Origin: an uncultured archaeon
Lineage (GTDB): Archaea > Micrarchaeota > Micrarchaeia > Anstonellales > Anstonellaceae
DNA: 41,825 nucleotides
Direction of reading: 5' to 3'
Assembly (NCBI GenBank): GCA_902384555.1
Contig: CABMCD010000012.1
Span: forward strand, 1-41,825
Under the pieces are notes generated by a model. The model worked only from the letters and a program-made list of their open reading frames with translations, did not search any database and was not told where the DNA came from. Positions 9,147-18,000 of the stretch are shown piece by piece (the stretch's first letter is position 1; every line of letters begins with the position of its first letter). The position numbers and the translations under genes were made by a program.

Positions 9147-9383
9147 ATGGGAGCCGCAGTCCAACTCAAGCCCCTGCTGGATGTCAAGAAATGCGTGACA
9201 GCCAAATATTTCAACTCCACGACCGGCAAATGCTCCAACCCGGCCCCGTGCGGCTACCAACCCGAGCGGAAAATCATGCCTCGCGGGCCCAGCCATCGGG
9301 CCGAAGTCCACTGGACCCATGAAGGCTTCTGCAATTCCCCCCAAGCCAAGAAACTCCTGACCTCTGGTGATGTTTATGCGTAA
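9147..9383 (+). CDS. Small Cys-containing protein embedded between HMG-CoA synthase and thiolase
   Basis: 78 residues from the ATG at 9147. An ATG at 9141 would add two residues, but a GAGGG site at 9136-9140 is better spaced for 9147. Four cysteines (KKCVTAKYF, GKCSNPAPCGY, EGFCNSP) and several histidines suggest a small metal-binding or disulfide-stabilised fold. No family is recognised. It starts 9 nt after the HMG-CoA synthase stop and overlaps the thiolase start by 8 nt, so it is probably translationally coupled. Codons keep the GC-rich third positions of its neighbours, which argues for real coding. It could be a complex accessory, an assembly factor or an unrelated passenger. Its function is unknown. 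Confidence 0.65.
   Translation: MGAAVQLKPLLDVKKCVTAKYFNSTTGKCSNPAPCGYQPERKIMPRGPSHRAEVHWTHEGFCNSPQAKKLLTSGDVYA
9366..9371 (+). promoter_or_regulatory. Ribosome binding site that decides the thiolase start
   Basis: GGTGAT, complementary to the 3' end of archaeal 16S rRNA, four bases before ATG 9376 and inside the end of the small Cys ORF. It favours translation coupling and excludes the longer starts. Confidence 0.7.
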
Positions 9384-10539
9384 AGTTGCAATCGTTGGCG
9401 TCGGCATGACGAAGTTCGGCGAGGACTGGAAGCGCGGTTTCCGCGACCTCATTCTCGAGGCCGGCAAGAAAGCATTGGAAGATTCCAACCTCCACGGGGC
9501 CGAAATCGACGGCCTGTTTGCCGGCACCATGGCGCCCGGCCCGCTGATTGGGCAGGAGCACGCCGGCGCCCTTCTCGCGGACTGGATGGGCCTCAACCCC
9601 ATCGCCTCCACGCGCGTGGAGGCCGCCTGCGCGTCGGGCGGCGTGGCCCTGCGCCAGGGCTTCATGGCCGTGGCCTCCGGCCTGCACGACTGCGTGGTGG
9701 AGGGCGGCGTCGAGAAAATGACCGACGTCTCCGGCCCCGACGTGGTGAGCGCGCTGGGCGGGGCGGGCGACCAGGAATGGGAACTCTTCCCCGGCGCCAC
9801 CTTCCCGGCCATCTATGCGCTGGCCGCGCGCCGGCACATGCTGGACTACGGCACCACCGAGGAGCAGATGGCCTCGGTGGCGGTCAAGAACCACCTCAAC
9901 GGCTCCAAAAACAAATACGCCCAATTCCAAAGCCCCATCACGATTGAGACGGTGATGAAATCCAAGATGGTGGCCTCCCCGCTCAAGGTCTTCGACTGCT
10001 CGCCCGTGACGGACGGCGCGGCCGCGCTGGTGCTGATGCCGCTGGACAAGGCCCGCGCCCACACCGACACGCCGATTGAAATCGCCGCCTCCGCGCAGGC
10101 CTCCGACACCCTCGCGCTGCATGACCGCAAGAGCCTCACCGAGCTCAACGCCACGAAAGTGGCCGCGAAAAAGGCGTACGAGATGGCCAAGGTCGGCGCC
10201 AAGGACATCGACATCGCCGAAGTGCACGACTGCTTCACCATCGCCGAAGTGATGGCGATTGAAGACCTGGGCTTTTTCAAGAAAGGCCAGGGCGGCCCGG
10301 CTTCCGAGAAGGGCCAGACGGCCCTCAATGCCGACATCTCCGTCAACACCTCCGGCGGCCTCAAGGCCTGCGGCCACCCCGTCGGCGCGACCGGCATCAA
10401 GCAGGCGGTCGAAGTCACGTGGCAGCTGCGCGGACAGGCCAACGGCCGGCAGGTGGACGGGGCCGAAATCGGGCTCACCCACAACGTGGGCGGCTCGGGC
10501 GCCACGGCGGTGGTGCATATCATGAAGCGCGTCAACTAG
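9376..10539 (+). CDS. Acetyl-CoA acetyltransferase (thiolase), archaeal HMG-CoA synthase partner
   Basis: 387 residues. It forms acetoacetyl-CoA from two acetyl-CoA for the downstream HMG-CoA synthase. Thiolase signatures are present: nucleophilic Cys85 in EAACASGG, an active-site His in AEVHDCFTIAE, and the C-terminal KACGHPVGATG motif carrying the second His. It belongs to the archaeal/SCP2-like thiolase branch found in the channelling complex with HMG-CoA synthase and DUF35. I choose the ATG at 9376 because a GGTGAT ribosome binding site (9366-9371) lies four bases upstream. The in-frame GTG at 9367 and ATG at 9370 overlap that site. It ends 9 nt before the DUF35 start. Confidence 0.95.
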   Translation: MRKVAIVGVGMTKFGEDWKRGFRDLILEAGKKALEDSNLHGAEIDGLFAGTMAPGPLIGQEHAGALLADWMGLNPIASTRVEAACASGGVALRQGFMAVASGLHDCVVEGGVEKMTDVSGPDVVSALGGAGDQEWELFPGATFPAIYALAARRHMLDYGTTEEQMASVAVKNHLNGSKNKYAQFQSPITIETVMKSKMVASPLKVFDCSPVTDGAAALVLMPLDKARAHTDTPIEIAASAQASDTLALHDRKSLTELNATKVAAKKAYEMAKVGAKDIDIAEVHDCFTIAEVMAIEDLGFFKKGQGGPASEKGQTALNADISVNTSGGLKACGHPVGATGIKQAVEVTWQLRGQANGRQVDGAEIGLTHNVGGSGATAVVHIMKRVN

Positions 10540-10544
10540 GTGAT
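10539..10544 (+). promoter_or_regulatory. Ribosome binding site that decides the DUF35 start
   Basis: GGTGAT overlapping the thiolase stop (TAG at 10537-10539), four bases before ATG 10549. Confidence 0.7.
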
Positions 10545-10548
10545 ATTC

Positions 10549-10950
10549 ATGGCTGAAAACATCGCAATCACGTGGCGGCGCATTCCGGAGCGCTATCGCC
10601 TGGCCGGCAGCCAGTGCATGACCTGCCACGCCAAGTTCTTCCCCCCCCGCAAGCTCTGCCCCACCTGCCGGCGCAAGGGCAAAATCGAGTCCTGCGCGTT
10701 CAGCGGGAAGGGCAAAATCTTCTCCCTCTCCGAGGTGCACTCGGCCCCCGCGGGCTTGGAGCTGGAAATCCCCTACGTGCTGGCCATCGTGCAGTTGGCC
10801 GAAGGCCCCAAGCTCACCACGCAGCTGGTGGACTGCCGCGAGAAGGACGTCAAGGTGGGCGCCGCCGTCGAGGTGGTGTTCCGCCGCATCCGCTCCGACG
10901 ACCCCGAGGGCCTGCTGCACTACGGCTACAAATTCAGGCTCGTGAAATAG
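10549..10950 (+). CDS. DUF35 zinc-ribbon/OB-fold protein, third subunit of the thiolase/HMG-CoA synthase complex
   Basis: 133 residues. The N-terminus carries a rubredoxin-like zinc ribbon (CMTCHAKFFPPRKLCPTC, two CxxC pairs). The C-terminus is an OB-fold (about 50-130) ending in a basic strand. In the characterised archaeal complex this protein bridges thiolase and HMG-CoA synthase and helps form the shared CoA-binding site. The ATG at 10549 is favoured over the GTG at 10540 because GGTGAT at 10539-10544 is ideally spaced and overlaps the thiolase stop. It is the last gene of the operon; a T-rich tract follows. Confidence 0.93.
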   Translation: MAENIAITWRRIPERYRLAGSQCMTCHAKFFPPRKLCPTCRRKGKIESCAFSGKGKIFSLSEVHSAPAGLELEIPYVLAIVQLAEGPKLTTQLVDCREKDVKVGAAVEVVFRRIRSDDPEGLLHYGYKFRLVK

Positions 10951-10963
10951 CCTCCCTTCTACC

Positions 10964-10988
10964 CCCCCTTTTTTAAACACTTTTTTAC
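10964..10988 (+). terminator. T-rich termination region after the DUF35 gene
   Basis: Runs of C then T directly after the DUF35 stop (10948-10950), with two T6 tracts (10969-10974 and 10981-10986). Archaeal termination typically needs only T-rich tracts. The same stretch holds the TATA box of the next gene. Confidence 0.5.
10971..10978 (+). promoter_or_regulatory. TATA-like box for the putative metallopeptidase
   Basis: TTTTAAAC centred about 28 nt before the ATG at 11002, inside the T-rich region after the previous operon. Confidence 0.55.
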
Positions 10989-11001
10989 ATATCATATAAC
11001 A

Positions 11002-11961
11002 ATGGAGAATACGTTATTCAGGACCTTGCCCACCAACGGGCATTCCCGCATCCGGCTGTCTCTATCGGAGAAGATAGCCGAAAACCCATCAAGACAGGAA
11101 CGCTTTTTGCGCCTGCTCCCCCTCTGGGAGAAAACCGCGGACGAGGTCGGTCGGCTCATGGGCAAGACCATCCCAATGGATAAGCGAATCGAGGTGGAAT
11201 TGCATCTTAAATCGGATTATTCGGCCCTGATGGAGAAGAACTTCGGGATGTACGTCCCCCAGGATGACCTCATCCTGGTCAATCTCAGCAAGAACGGGAA
11301 ACGGGCCAAGAAGCTCATGCACAACCCCTCTCTCATAGCCGCCATTCCGAACCCAGCCGAACGGTACTCTTATTCGCTCGAGCTGAGTCTGACCAGCTGT
11401 TTCGCGCATGAATTCTCGCACAAAGTGTATGATTGCTGGATTAATCCCCAAGCCTCTGCCAATGTGGAGCAGATTACCTGGAAGGCAACCCATTCGAAAT
11501 CCCGCCTAGGCAGGCTCCGTTGGGAGGCGAATTTTCTCCTCATGAAAATCTTCAGCGAAGGCTTCGCCACCTGGGTGCAGATGCAGATGGAGCCCTGGAT
11601 TTCTCGGAGTGTGGGGGGAGCCTCGTTGGCATGCAACCTCCCGGTTGCAAAGGAGGGCCATGAAACGGCGGGCCCTTCCGAAACCGATATCGATGCCCGC
11701 CTCCACAAGCCCATACGATACGGCCCATGGGGCCGCCTGCGTCTTATCCTCAAGATACTTCATGATGGTTCGAGCGGCAAGACGCGGAAAGTCTATAATC
11801 TGGGGCTGGATTTCATCTTGAGGGTTCTTGACGACCTCCACCTCTCCGACGCCGGGCCGGTCCTGGGTTCGCCCCCCAAGAGCCTGGTCGAAATCATATG
11901 GCCGGAGCGGTATGTCCGCCGCATCCGTGACGACATGGAAAGAGGATCTGCTGCGCCATAA
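11002..11961 (+). CDS. Putative zinc metallopeptidase with HExxH motif (gluzincin-like)
   Basis: 319 residues. HEFSH at residues 136-140 is an HExxH zinc-binding helix. Glu186 in FSEGFATW is a plausible third ligand, as in gluzincins. I see no signal peptide and no clear transmembrane segment, so a cytosolic enzyme is likely. Its substrate is unknown, and the rest of the sequence matches no family I recognise. Codon use differs from its neighbours: TTA, AGG, AGA, ATA, CTA and CCA codons are common, which suggests recent acquisition or weak codon selection. It is a single-gene unit with a TTTTAAAC TATA-like box 28 nt before the ATG and no ribosome binding site, so it is probably leaderless. 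An inactive homologue is possible, but all three metal ligands are present. Confidence 0.75.
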   Translation: MENTLFRTLPTNGHSRIRLSLSEKIAENPSRQERFLRLLPLWEKTADEVGRLMGKTIPMDKRIEVELHLKSDYSALMEKNFGMYVPQDDLILVNLSKNGKRAKKLMHNPSLIAAIPNPAERYSYSLELSLTSCFAHEFSHKVYDCWINPQASANVEQITWKATHSKSRLGRLRWEANFLLMKIFSEGFATWVQMQMEPWISRSVGGASLACNLPVAKEGHETAGPSETDIDARLHKPIRYGPWGRLRLILKILHDGSSGKTRKVYNLGLDFILRVLDDLHLSDAGPVLGSPPKSLVEIIWPERYVRRIRDDMERGSAAP

Positions 11962-11988
11962 TCACGAGTTTCGGCCCTCTAAATAGTA

Positions 11989-11996
11989 TTTTTAAT
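11989..11996 (+). promoter_or_regulatory. TATA-like box for the ACT-domain regulator
   Basis: TTTTTAAT about 26 nt before the ATG at 12018, fitting a leaderless start. Confidence 0.5.
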
Positions 11997-12017
11997 TCAT
12001 CCTTCCCTTCCATTCCC

Positions 12018-12518
12018 ATGTGGAAATCCATCGAACAGCACTTCTCCCGCCGCTCAGCGGGCCGGCAGGTGGTGGAAGCCTTCCTGCGCTACGGCCTCTC
12101 GGTGCGGACGGACGGCTCGGTCTATTGCGGGCCCTTTGAGATGGCCCCGGCCAAAATCGGCCGGGCCCTCAACGTGGACCGGCGCGTGGTCATCGCCACC
12201 GCAAAACAAATCGCCGGCCATGAGGATTTGCTCTCCATCTTCTCCAAGCTGCAGCCGCGCGCCTGCATCGGCGGCGCGGCCGCGAAACTGGGCTTTGACA
12301 CCATCGAAATCTCGGCCGACGCGCGCGCGTCGGGCATCGTGTCCGACGTCACGCGCATCCTCTCGTCCCACAAGCTCATCATCCGCCAAATCATCGCGGA
12401 CGACCCCGACCTCTTTCCCGAGCCCAAACTGCTGATTGTGGTGGGCGGGCGGCTGCCCGTCAAGGCCCTGCAGGAGCTGCGCAAGCTGCCGTTTGCCGAA
12501 AAAATCGCCATCTCTTAA
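12018..12518 (+). CDS. Predicted regulator of amino acid metabolism with ACT domain (COG2150-like)
   Basis: 166 residues, the usual length of this archaeal family. Residues 1-70 look like a winged-helix-type domain (AKIGRALNVDRRVVIATAKQ). Residues 90-166 form an ACT-like ligand-binding fold (IEISADARASGIVSDVTRIL, then LLIVVGGRLP). ACT domains bind amino acids, so it probably senses an amino acid, but the ligand and target are not evident from the context. A TATA-like stretch (11989-11996) lies about 26 nt before the ATG, consistent with a leaderless message. MntP follows after 25 nt and may be cotranscribed. Confidence 0.8.
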   Translation: MWKSIEQHFSRRSAGRQVVEAFLRYGLSVRTDGSVYCGPFEMAPAKIGRALNVDRRVVIATAKQIAGHEDLLSIFSKLQPRACIGGAAAKLGFDTIEISADARASGIVSDVTRILSSHKLIIRQIIADDPDLFPEPKLLIVVGGRLPVKALQELRKLPFAEKIAIS

Positions 12519-12543
12519 AAGCCCGCGCGCCCTCCTTCCAGCC

Positions 12544-13098
12544 ATGGCTCTGCTCGAAACCCTTCTCTTGGCCGTCGGACTCTCGCTGGACACCTTCTCG
12601 GTGGCGGCCGGCTTTGGCTGCGGCCAGAAAAGCTGCCCGCCCCGCGTCAGCCTGCGCATGGCCGCCGTGTTCGGACTGGCCCACATCATCGCCATTCTGG
12701 GCGGCTGGCTGCTCGGCGCGCTCGTATCCGGCCCGCTGGGCGTGCTGGACCACTGGCTGGCCTTCGGGCTGCTGGCCTATGTCGGATTCAAGATGCTCCA
12801 GTCCGGCCTTGGCCCGGCCGAGCATGCGGCCGCCCATCTGGACGTGCGCCACCTGCCCACGCTGGGCATGCTGGGCGTTGCCACGGCCCTCGACGCGCTC
12901 GCGGTGGGCGCCAGTCTCGCCCTCGTGGGGCAGGACCCCCTGCCGCTGGCCCTCATCACCGGCACCGTGGTGTTCGTGCTCGTGATGGCAGGCGTCAGTC
13001 TGGGCCGCAAAGTCGGGACCGCGTTCGGCCACCGGGCCGCCATCGCGGGCGGGCTGGTGCTGCTGGCCATCGGTTTGCGCATCCTGCTGTCTGGATAG
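12544..13098 (+). CDS. mntP: Putative manganese efflux pump MntP
   Basis: 184 residues with about six hydrophobic segments arranged as two related three-helix halves. Each half carries the family Asp motif: SLDTFSVAAG near the N-terminus and TALDALAVGASL in the second half. These acidic residues are required for manganese export in bacterial MntP. I chose the ATG at 12544 because it gives the conserved N-terminus (MALLETLLLAVGLSLD); longer in-frame starts would add unrelated residues that overlap the previous gene. The gene converges on the zinc-ribbon gene. No yybP-ykoY-type riboswitch is visible upstream. Confidence 0.9.
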   Translation: MALLETLLLAVGLSLDTFSVAAGFGCGQKSCPPRVSLRMAAVFGLAHIIAILGGWLLGALVSGPLGVLDHWLAFGLLAYVGFKMLQSGLGPAEHAAAHLDVRHLPTLGMLGVATALDALAVGASLALVGQDPLPLALITGTVVFVLVMAGVSLGRKVGTAFGHRAAIAGGLVLLAIGLRILLSG

Positions 13099-13153
13099 AA
13101 AAGCCGCCGATTGGGGGGGCTTGCGGTCTCTTGAGCCCCGCCATCCCCTTTTT

Positions 13154-13498
13154 CTATGCGAATTTCACGCCGCATTCCGGGCAGGATGTCATGAAATAGT
13201 TGGCCCGAAACCCGCAGCGGGGACAGGTGTAGATTTGCCCGCCCCCTCCCCCGCCGCCCGAACCGCCGGGCATCTGCAGGGGCTTTTTGCATTTCTCGCA
13301 CACTTTGGCGCGAAGCGGATTCTCCGTCTTGCAGTGCGGGCACTTGAGCCTGAACATGGAGTCGATGTGCGTCCCGCATTTGGGGCAGCGCTCCATGCCC
13401 AGATGGATGCGCGTCCCGCAGTCGGGGCAGTCCATCCAGGTGTCAGAGCCCGATTTGGAAAAACCAAATGCCGAGCCCAGCGCGTCCAGCAATCCCAT
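13154..13498 (-). CDS. Triple zinc-ribbon protein
   Basis: 114 residues from the ATG at 13498. After a short N-terminus (MGLLDALGSAFGF) come six CxxC knuckles: CPDC, CPKC, CPHC, CEKC, CPRC and CPEC. They pair into three zinc ribbons, with a Gly-rich linker before the last one. Such proteins usually mediate protein or nucleic acid contacts; the partner is unknown. It starts 22 nt after the stop of the surface-protein gene on the same strand and is probably cotranscribed. Longer starts reaching 13705 would overlap that gene and add a basic low-complexity stretch, so I reject them. Confidence 0.85.
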   Translation of the reverse strand: MGLLDALGSAFGFSKSGSDTWMDCPDCGTRIHLGMERCPKCGTHIDSMFRLKCPHCKTENPLRAKVCEKCKKPLQMPGGSGGGGGGGQIYTCPRCGFRANYFMTSCPECGVKFA

Positions 13499-13520
13499 GG
13501 GTTTCTTCCCGCCGCGCCCC

Positions 13521-14783
13521 CTACTTCTTCTTGTGCGCCCCATGTCTGGCCGGATGCGCGCGGTGCTGCTCCGGCCTCGCGGGGCCGGTGCCGCCGATTT
13601 TGGGCGCCGGGGAAGACTTGGCCGCTTCGGACGGGCGCGAGGAAGAAATCCCGCTCTCGGCTCCGCTGCTCCGGGCCTTTGCTTCGGTCTTCTTTGCGCC
13701 TTCATTCATTTTCTTCCAGAGCTTGGGGCCGAACACCGCCAGCAGGGCCAGCACGGTCAGTCCGCCCGCCATCAGCACCAGTCCGGCCGCGCCCAGCGCC
13801 ACGGTCGGCTCCACCATCGGTCCGGCCGGAGCGGCCGGGGCCTGCTCGGGCACCGTCACTTCAAAGGCCGGCGCAGGCGCCTGCGGGGCCGCCGGAGCCG
13901 CCGGCGCGGGCGGCATGGGCACCGTCACGTTCAGGCGCAGGCTGCTCCACTTGAACGTGTATTGCCCGCCCTCGGCCGCCTGCACGCGCGCGATGCCGTC
14001 CGCATCGGTGGTGAGGTTGAGCTCGCCGTTGGGGGTGCGCACGGTGACGGTCTGTCCCTCCATCGGACGCTCGCCCGACATCAGGGTGACGGAAATGCGC
14101 GAATGGAGGTCGGCCCGGTCCGGCCCGCTCAGCAGGGGCTGGAGGCTGACGTTGCGCAGCGGAGCCTGCGCGCCCGCCAGCTCCAGGTAATAGGCGCCCA
14201 CGTCGTTGTAGGAGAACGGCTCGGAGAGCAGGCGCTGCTCGCCGTCATCCACACGCAGGTAATACTTGCGCCCCGGCCAGAGCGAGTCGATGAGGTAGTC
14301 GCCGTTGGCCTTGATGGCGCTGGTGCGCACCACGGTGTCGGTGTCGGCGTCCATGAGCTTGATTTGCATCCCGTCCAGCTGGTGGCTGGCGTTGCTCACG
14401 CGCCCGTACATGGTGTAGGTGGATTTGCGGATGAACATGATGACCGTCAGCGCGGTGTCCTGGTCCAGCGTCTGCAAATAGACGTGGTCCGGATAGCCGG
14501 AGCGCTGCAGGCGCAGGAAATAGGTGTCCGGCGCCAGCTCAAATCCCGCCTGGGCCCGGTCGCTGATGCGCACCGGGCATCCTTTGTCCACGTCGGCCTT
14601 GGGGCACCAAATCGTGCTGTTTTCATACAGCACGGTGTCTCCCGTCAGAATCTGCACCTTGGTGCCCGGCAGGCGGGTGCCGATTTCGTTGGTCACCGTG
14701 ACGTTGAACTGCAAGGCGAGCAGCGGCGCCGCCAGCAGCAGGAGCGCCAGCAGCGCAAAGCCGTATCGGGGAGCAAATGACAT
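13521..14783 (-). CDS. Secreted, membrane-anchored protein with carboxypeptidase-regulatory-like (CNA-B/PEGA-type) domains
   Basis: 420 residues. An N-terminal signal segment (YGFALLALLLLAAPLLA) is followed by beta-rich modules: NVTVTNEIGTRLPGTKVQIL (about 23 on), a second with the typical YFLRLQRSGY turn (about 95-105), and a third with GRKYYLRVDDG. These resemble Ig-like carboxypeptidase-regulatory domains used as stalks. A Pro/Ala linker leads to a transmembrane helix (about 325-350) and a 65-residue basic, Ala/Ser/Pro-rich tail that would be cytoplasmic. The ATG at 14783 sits about 26 nt from a minus-strand TATA box and directly begins the signal peptide; longer in-frame starts up to 15056 run into the terminator of the upstream gene. 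Probably an envelope protein. The long cytoplasmic tail is unusual for a simple anchor. Confidence 0.85.
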   Translation of the reverse strand: MSFAPRYGFALLALLLLAAPLLALQFNVTVTNEIGTRLPGTKVQILTGDTVLYENSTIWCPKADVDKGCPVRISDRAQAGFELAPDTYFLRLQRSGYPDHVYLQTLDQDTALTVIMFIRKSTYTMYGRVSNASHQLDGMQIKLMDADTDTVVRTSAIKANGDYLIDSLWPGRKYYLRVDDGEQRLLSEPFSYNDVGAYYLELAGAQAPLRNVSLQPLLSGPDRADLHSRISVTLMSGERPMEGQTVTVRTPNGELNLTTDADGIARVQAAEGGQYTFKWSSLRLNVTVPMPPAPAAPAAPQAPAPAFEVTVPEQAPAAPAGPMVEPTVALGAAGLVLMAGGLTVLALLAVFGPKLWKKMNEGAKKTEAKARSSGAESGISSSRPSEAAKSSPAPKIGGTGPARPEQHRAHPARHGAHKKK

Positions 14784-14803
14784 GGGCTGACCATCGGGGA
14801 GGA

Positions 14804-14815
14804 GTATAAAAAAGA
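14804..14815 (-). promoter_or_regulatory. TATA-like box for the minus-strand surface protein
   Basis: The minus-strand sequence TATCTTTTTTAT lies about 26 nt upstream of the ATG at 14783. Confidence 0.55.
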
Positions 14816-14948
14816 TATGCTTCGGCCCCTGCGCGCGAGGGAAAAGGGGAAAAGAGAAACGCCCCGGCGGCCTTTGCGCGGTCCAGGCCCGGGCGGTGGA
14901 AAAAGCGGGGCGAAAACACTGCGCCGCTCCCCCCTTCGGCCTTGCGGG

Positions 14949-14996
14949 GCCAAAAAGAAAAGAAAAACAAAGGGCCGGGCCTGCCTCGCAGCCCGG
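14949..14996 (-). terminator. Hairpin plus T-tract terminator after the giant gene
   Basis: Read on the minus strand, a GC stem (14975-14996: CCGGGC, a one-base bulge, TGC, loop CTC, GCA, GCCCGG) is followed by a T-rich run (about 14973-14949). The arrangement resembles a bacterial-style intrinsic terminator. The rest of 14784-15025 holds the next promoter and nothing else I can name. Confidence 0.55.
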
Positions 14997-15025
14997 GACT
15001 TTCATCGGCCCAGCACTTTCTCTTC

Positions 15026-18000
15026 CTATGGCCGGTAGTGCAGGCCGAGGCGCCACACGCTCCAGTTGTCCGGCGATGTGCTCACATACGTCGCGCCGTA
15101 GCTGACCTCCAGCATGAGGTTTTGCGAGGCCGTGGTGTAATAGAGCGAGCCGTTGAGGGTGGTGGCGTTGAGGGCGGGGCCGTTCATCAGCTCCTGGCGC
15201 GAGAAGCCGGCCGCCAAATCCAGGCCGGGCAGGAAGTTGCCGCCCACGCCATAAATGGTGCCCAGCGCGCCATAGCCCAGGAAATCGCCCATGCGCGAGA
15301 AGTCCAGCATCATGTTGGCCGGCCGGCCGCCAATCAGCAGGCTGGCGCGGTAGTAGTCATGGTCCGGACTGGTCATCAGCGATGCGCCGAACGCATCGCG
15401 CACCGCCACCTGCACGGCGTAGATGTCCTTGCTGTCCGCCTTGGTGTACAGGCCGGTGACGCCGACGTTGCCGTCCGCCACCTTGAAGCCGCCCAAGGCC
15501 TGCTTGTCGGAGACGGCCTGTCCGAAGAAGGCCAGATTCTCGGAGGGCATGAAGAGGCCCGACACCAGCCCGCCGTCTTCGGTCTGCGACCAGGACACCT
15601 GGGTGAACAGTCCGCTCCTCGCGCGCACGCCCAGACTGAACTGGGCCAGCGAGGCGCCCTGCTCATCGGTGGGCAGCCAGTTCATCACCTGGTTGTGCAA
15701 ATCCAGCAGGCCCTGCCCCCATTGCTTGGAGAGGCTGATGCGCTGGTTGTAGTCCGACTTGAAGGCCGCCTGTCCGTTGAGGACGTTCTGGCCCAGCGCC
15801 CCCACCTGCTTGGTCATGTCGGCCAGCCCCTTGGGCGTGAAGTAGCCGGCCTTGACGTCGGGGTTGAAGAGGGCGTTGCTGAACAGCGTCACGTCGTCCG
15901 AGAGCTGCATGGCGGTGCTCCAGCCGAACTGCTTGAGCTGCCGCCCGCCCGTGTCGTTCTCGTAATAGAAGCCCGTTATCGAGCTGGGCCAGGACATGAA
16001 GGTGCCCCGGCTTCCAAAACCCGCGAACACCTCGGCCGGCTCGTTGGTGGTATTGCCTTTCGCGTCGGTCACCTTGCGGAAGGTGTAGTACAGGCCCCCG
16101 CCCAGCGTCTGGTCCACATAGGAGGCGCCCGCGCTGCCCTGCTCGCCCAAATCGGTCACGCCCGCAAAGGCGTTGATGCGGTACTGGTTCATGCCCTGGA
16201 ACACCACATCCGCAAAGGTGATGGGCAGCGCGTTGTTGTTGAGCCGGCTCTGCTCCTCGCCGAACTTGTAGGCGCGCGGGCCGCGGCCGGGCTGGTTGTA
16301 GGTGGTGCCGTAGGTCCCATATGTGCCCAGCTGGACGGTGCTCAGCGGCAGGCGGCGCGCCCGCACCACGAGCAGGTCGCCGTCCGTAACGCTGCCGAAC
16401 AGCTGCGCGATGCCCGCCGCCCAGTCGTTTTCAATGGTCCGGGCCGCGATGACGGCCGTGTTGCTGGGCGCCTGGAAGCCGGCGAAATAGCCCGTCAGGC
16501 TGCCCTCGCCGGGTATGCTGGTGTTGGTTTCCTTCTCCGTCTCTTGGTGCGTCTCCAAACCGGCATTGACGCGCCAAGGCGAGCCCACCGCGTTGCTGGA
16601 CTCCTGATAGGTGTGGGTGAGCGCATCATCCGCATTCACCTGCGGGGCGTTGTTGTTGAGGTAGTCGATGACGTCCTGCTTCATGCGCCCGTGGAAGTCG
16701 AGGCGGTACCAGAAGCCGTTGAGCAGGAAGTAGGCGCCGAAGTCGTCCTGCCCGTTGGCTACCGTGCTGATGCCGGTGCCGGATTCGGTCTGCGTCTTGT
16801 CGTAGTGGTGGTAGCCGCCGATGAGGATGTTCGCATCCCCGATGTACAGGCCGGTGTTGAGGGTGGGGGCGGCGGTGCCGGTGTTGGTGATGGTCATGTT
16901 GGAACTGCCGGCCGTCGAGGCTCCCATGACATTGCCGGTGCCCAGCACCAGCGTCTCGCCCACGTTGTTGAGCGTGGCCGGGTTGCCCGCGATGACGGTC
17001 ATCTGGTTGGCCTGCGTGGCCAGCCAGTCGGCGAAGGCGTGGTAGACGCCCACGCTCTGCGTCTGCAGGTTCTGCCCGTAGAGGCGGAACTGCTGCGCCG
17101 ACGCATCGGCGTATTTCTGACCGTCCTTGTCCTTGAAGTCCTGCGAGCTGGTGGAGCCGCTCATCATGGCGGCCTGCCCCCATTTGGAGCCCTGCATGTA
17201 GGTGCCGAAGTCGGTCTGGCTGATGTCGGGCGCGCTGCTGTGCTGAATCGCGCCGCCGATGCGGGCGATGCGGTTGGTGTAGTCCGCGCGCTTGCGCAAA
17301 ATGGTCTGCATGCCCGCATACAGCTGGCTGATGTACGCGCTCTCGTCCACGCGCAGGTAAAGCGGCGGCGGGCTCCAATACGAGGTCGCGATGTAGGAAT
17401 AGGGCAGGGTGGCGGTGGTCAGGTCGCGCTGGTACGCGTTGTAATCCCGGGTGGCCCGCAAGTCATCGTAATAGCCGGCCCCCTGCATGCCGTAGACCGG
17501 CCGGTTCATGAACAGCATCGAGCCGAGGCGGTAGCGGGCCATCATGTTGCCCACGGCGAAGGTGCTGCCGGCCGCCCCGTAGGTCTGGAACAGCTCCACG
17601 CGCGGGTCGGTAATCTCAATCTGGCCGTATTCGGTGCCCTTGATGGTGCTGCGCCGCAATTCGCTGAACACGTCGCCCTTCGCCACCATGGGCGCCCAGG
17701 TGTTCTTGGCGTAGTCCGCCATGTCCTCGAAGCGGTAGTCCGGGCCGGAGCGGTTGTAGATGGTCTGCATGTCGCCCAAGCCGATTTTGATTCGCGCCAC
17801 AGCCCGATCCAGCGTGGCGCCGTCGGTCAGCACGCCCGTCATGATGGAGGGGTTGGCCGCGAAAATCATGCTGGCGTGCGGCGGCAGCTGCGAGAGCGTG
17901 CTGGGCGTGACGGTGTATCCCAGCACCGGGTCGTAGGTCACCTGGCCCAAAATCGCCAGCAGGAAGGTGTCGCTGACCTTGGCGCTGGCCGACAAATCGT

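Noticed and set aside
8088..10995. Two antisense open frames of about 570 codons over the HMG-CoA synthase operon
   Set aside because: They mirror the conserved enzymes and have no recognisable domain or start signals.
12436..12543. Longer MntP from 12436
   Set aside because: The added residues overlap the ACT-domain gene in another frame and are not hydrophobic; ATG 12544 gives the family N-terminus.
13499..13705. Longer zinc-ribbon protein from 13705
   Set aside because: It overlaps the upstream surface-protein gene and yields an Arg/Pro-rich low-complexity stretch.
14784..15056. Extension of the 420-residue surface protein to 15056
   Set aside because: It would place about 90 Arg/Pro/Gly-rich residues before the signal peptide and run through the terminator of the upstream gene.
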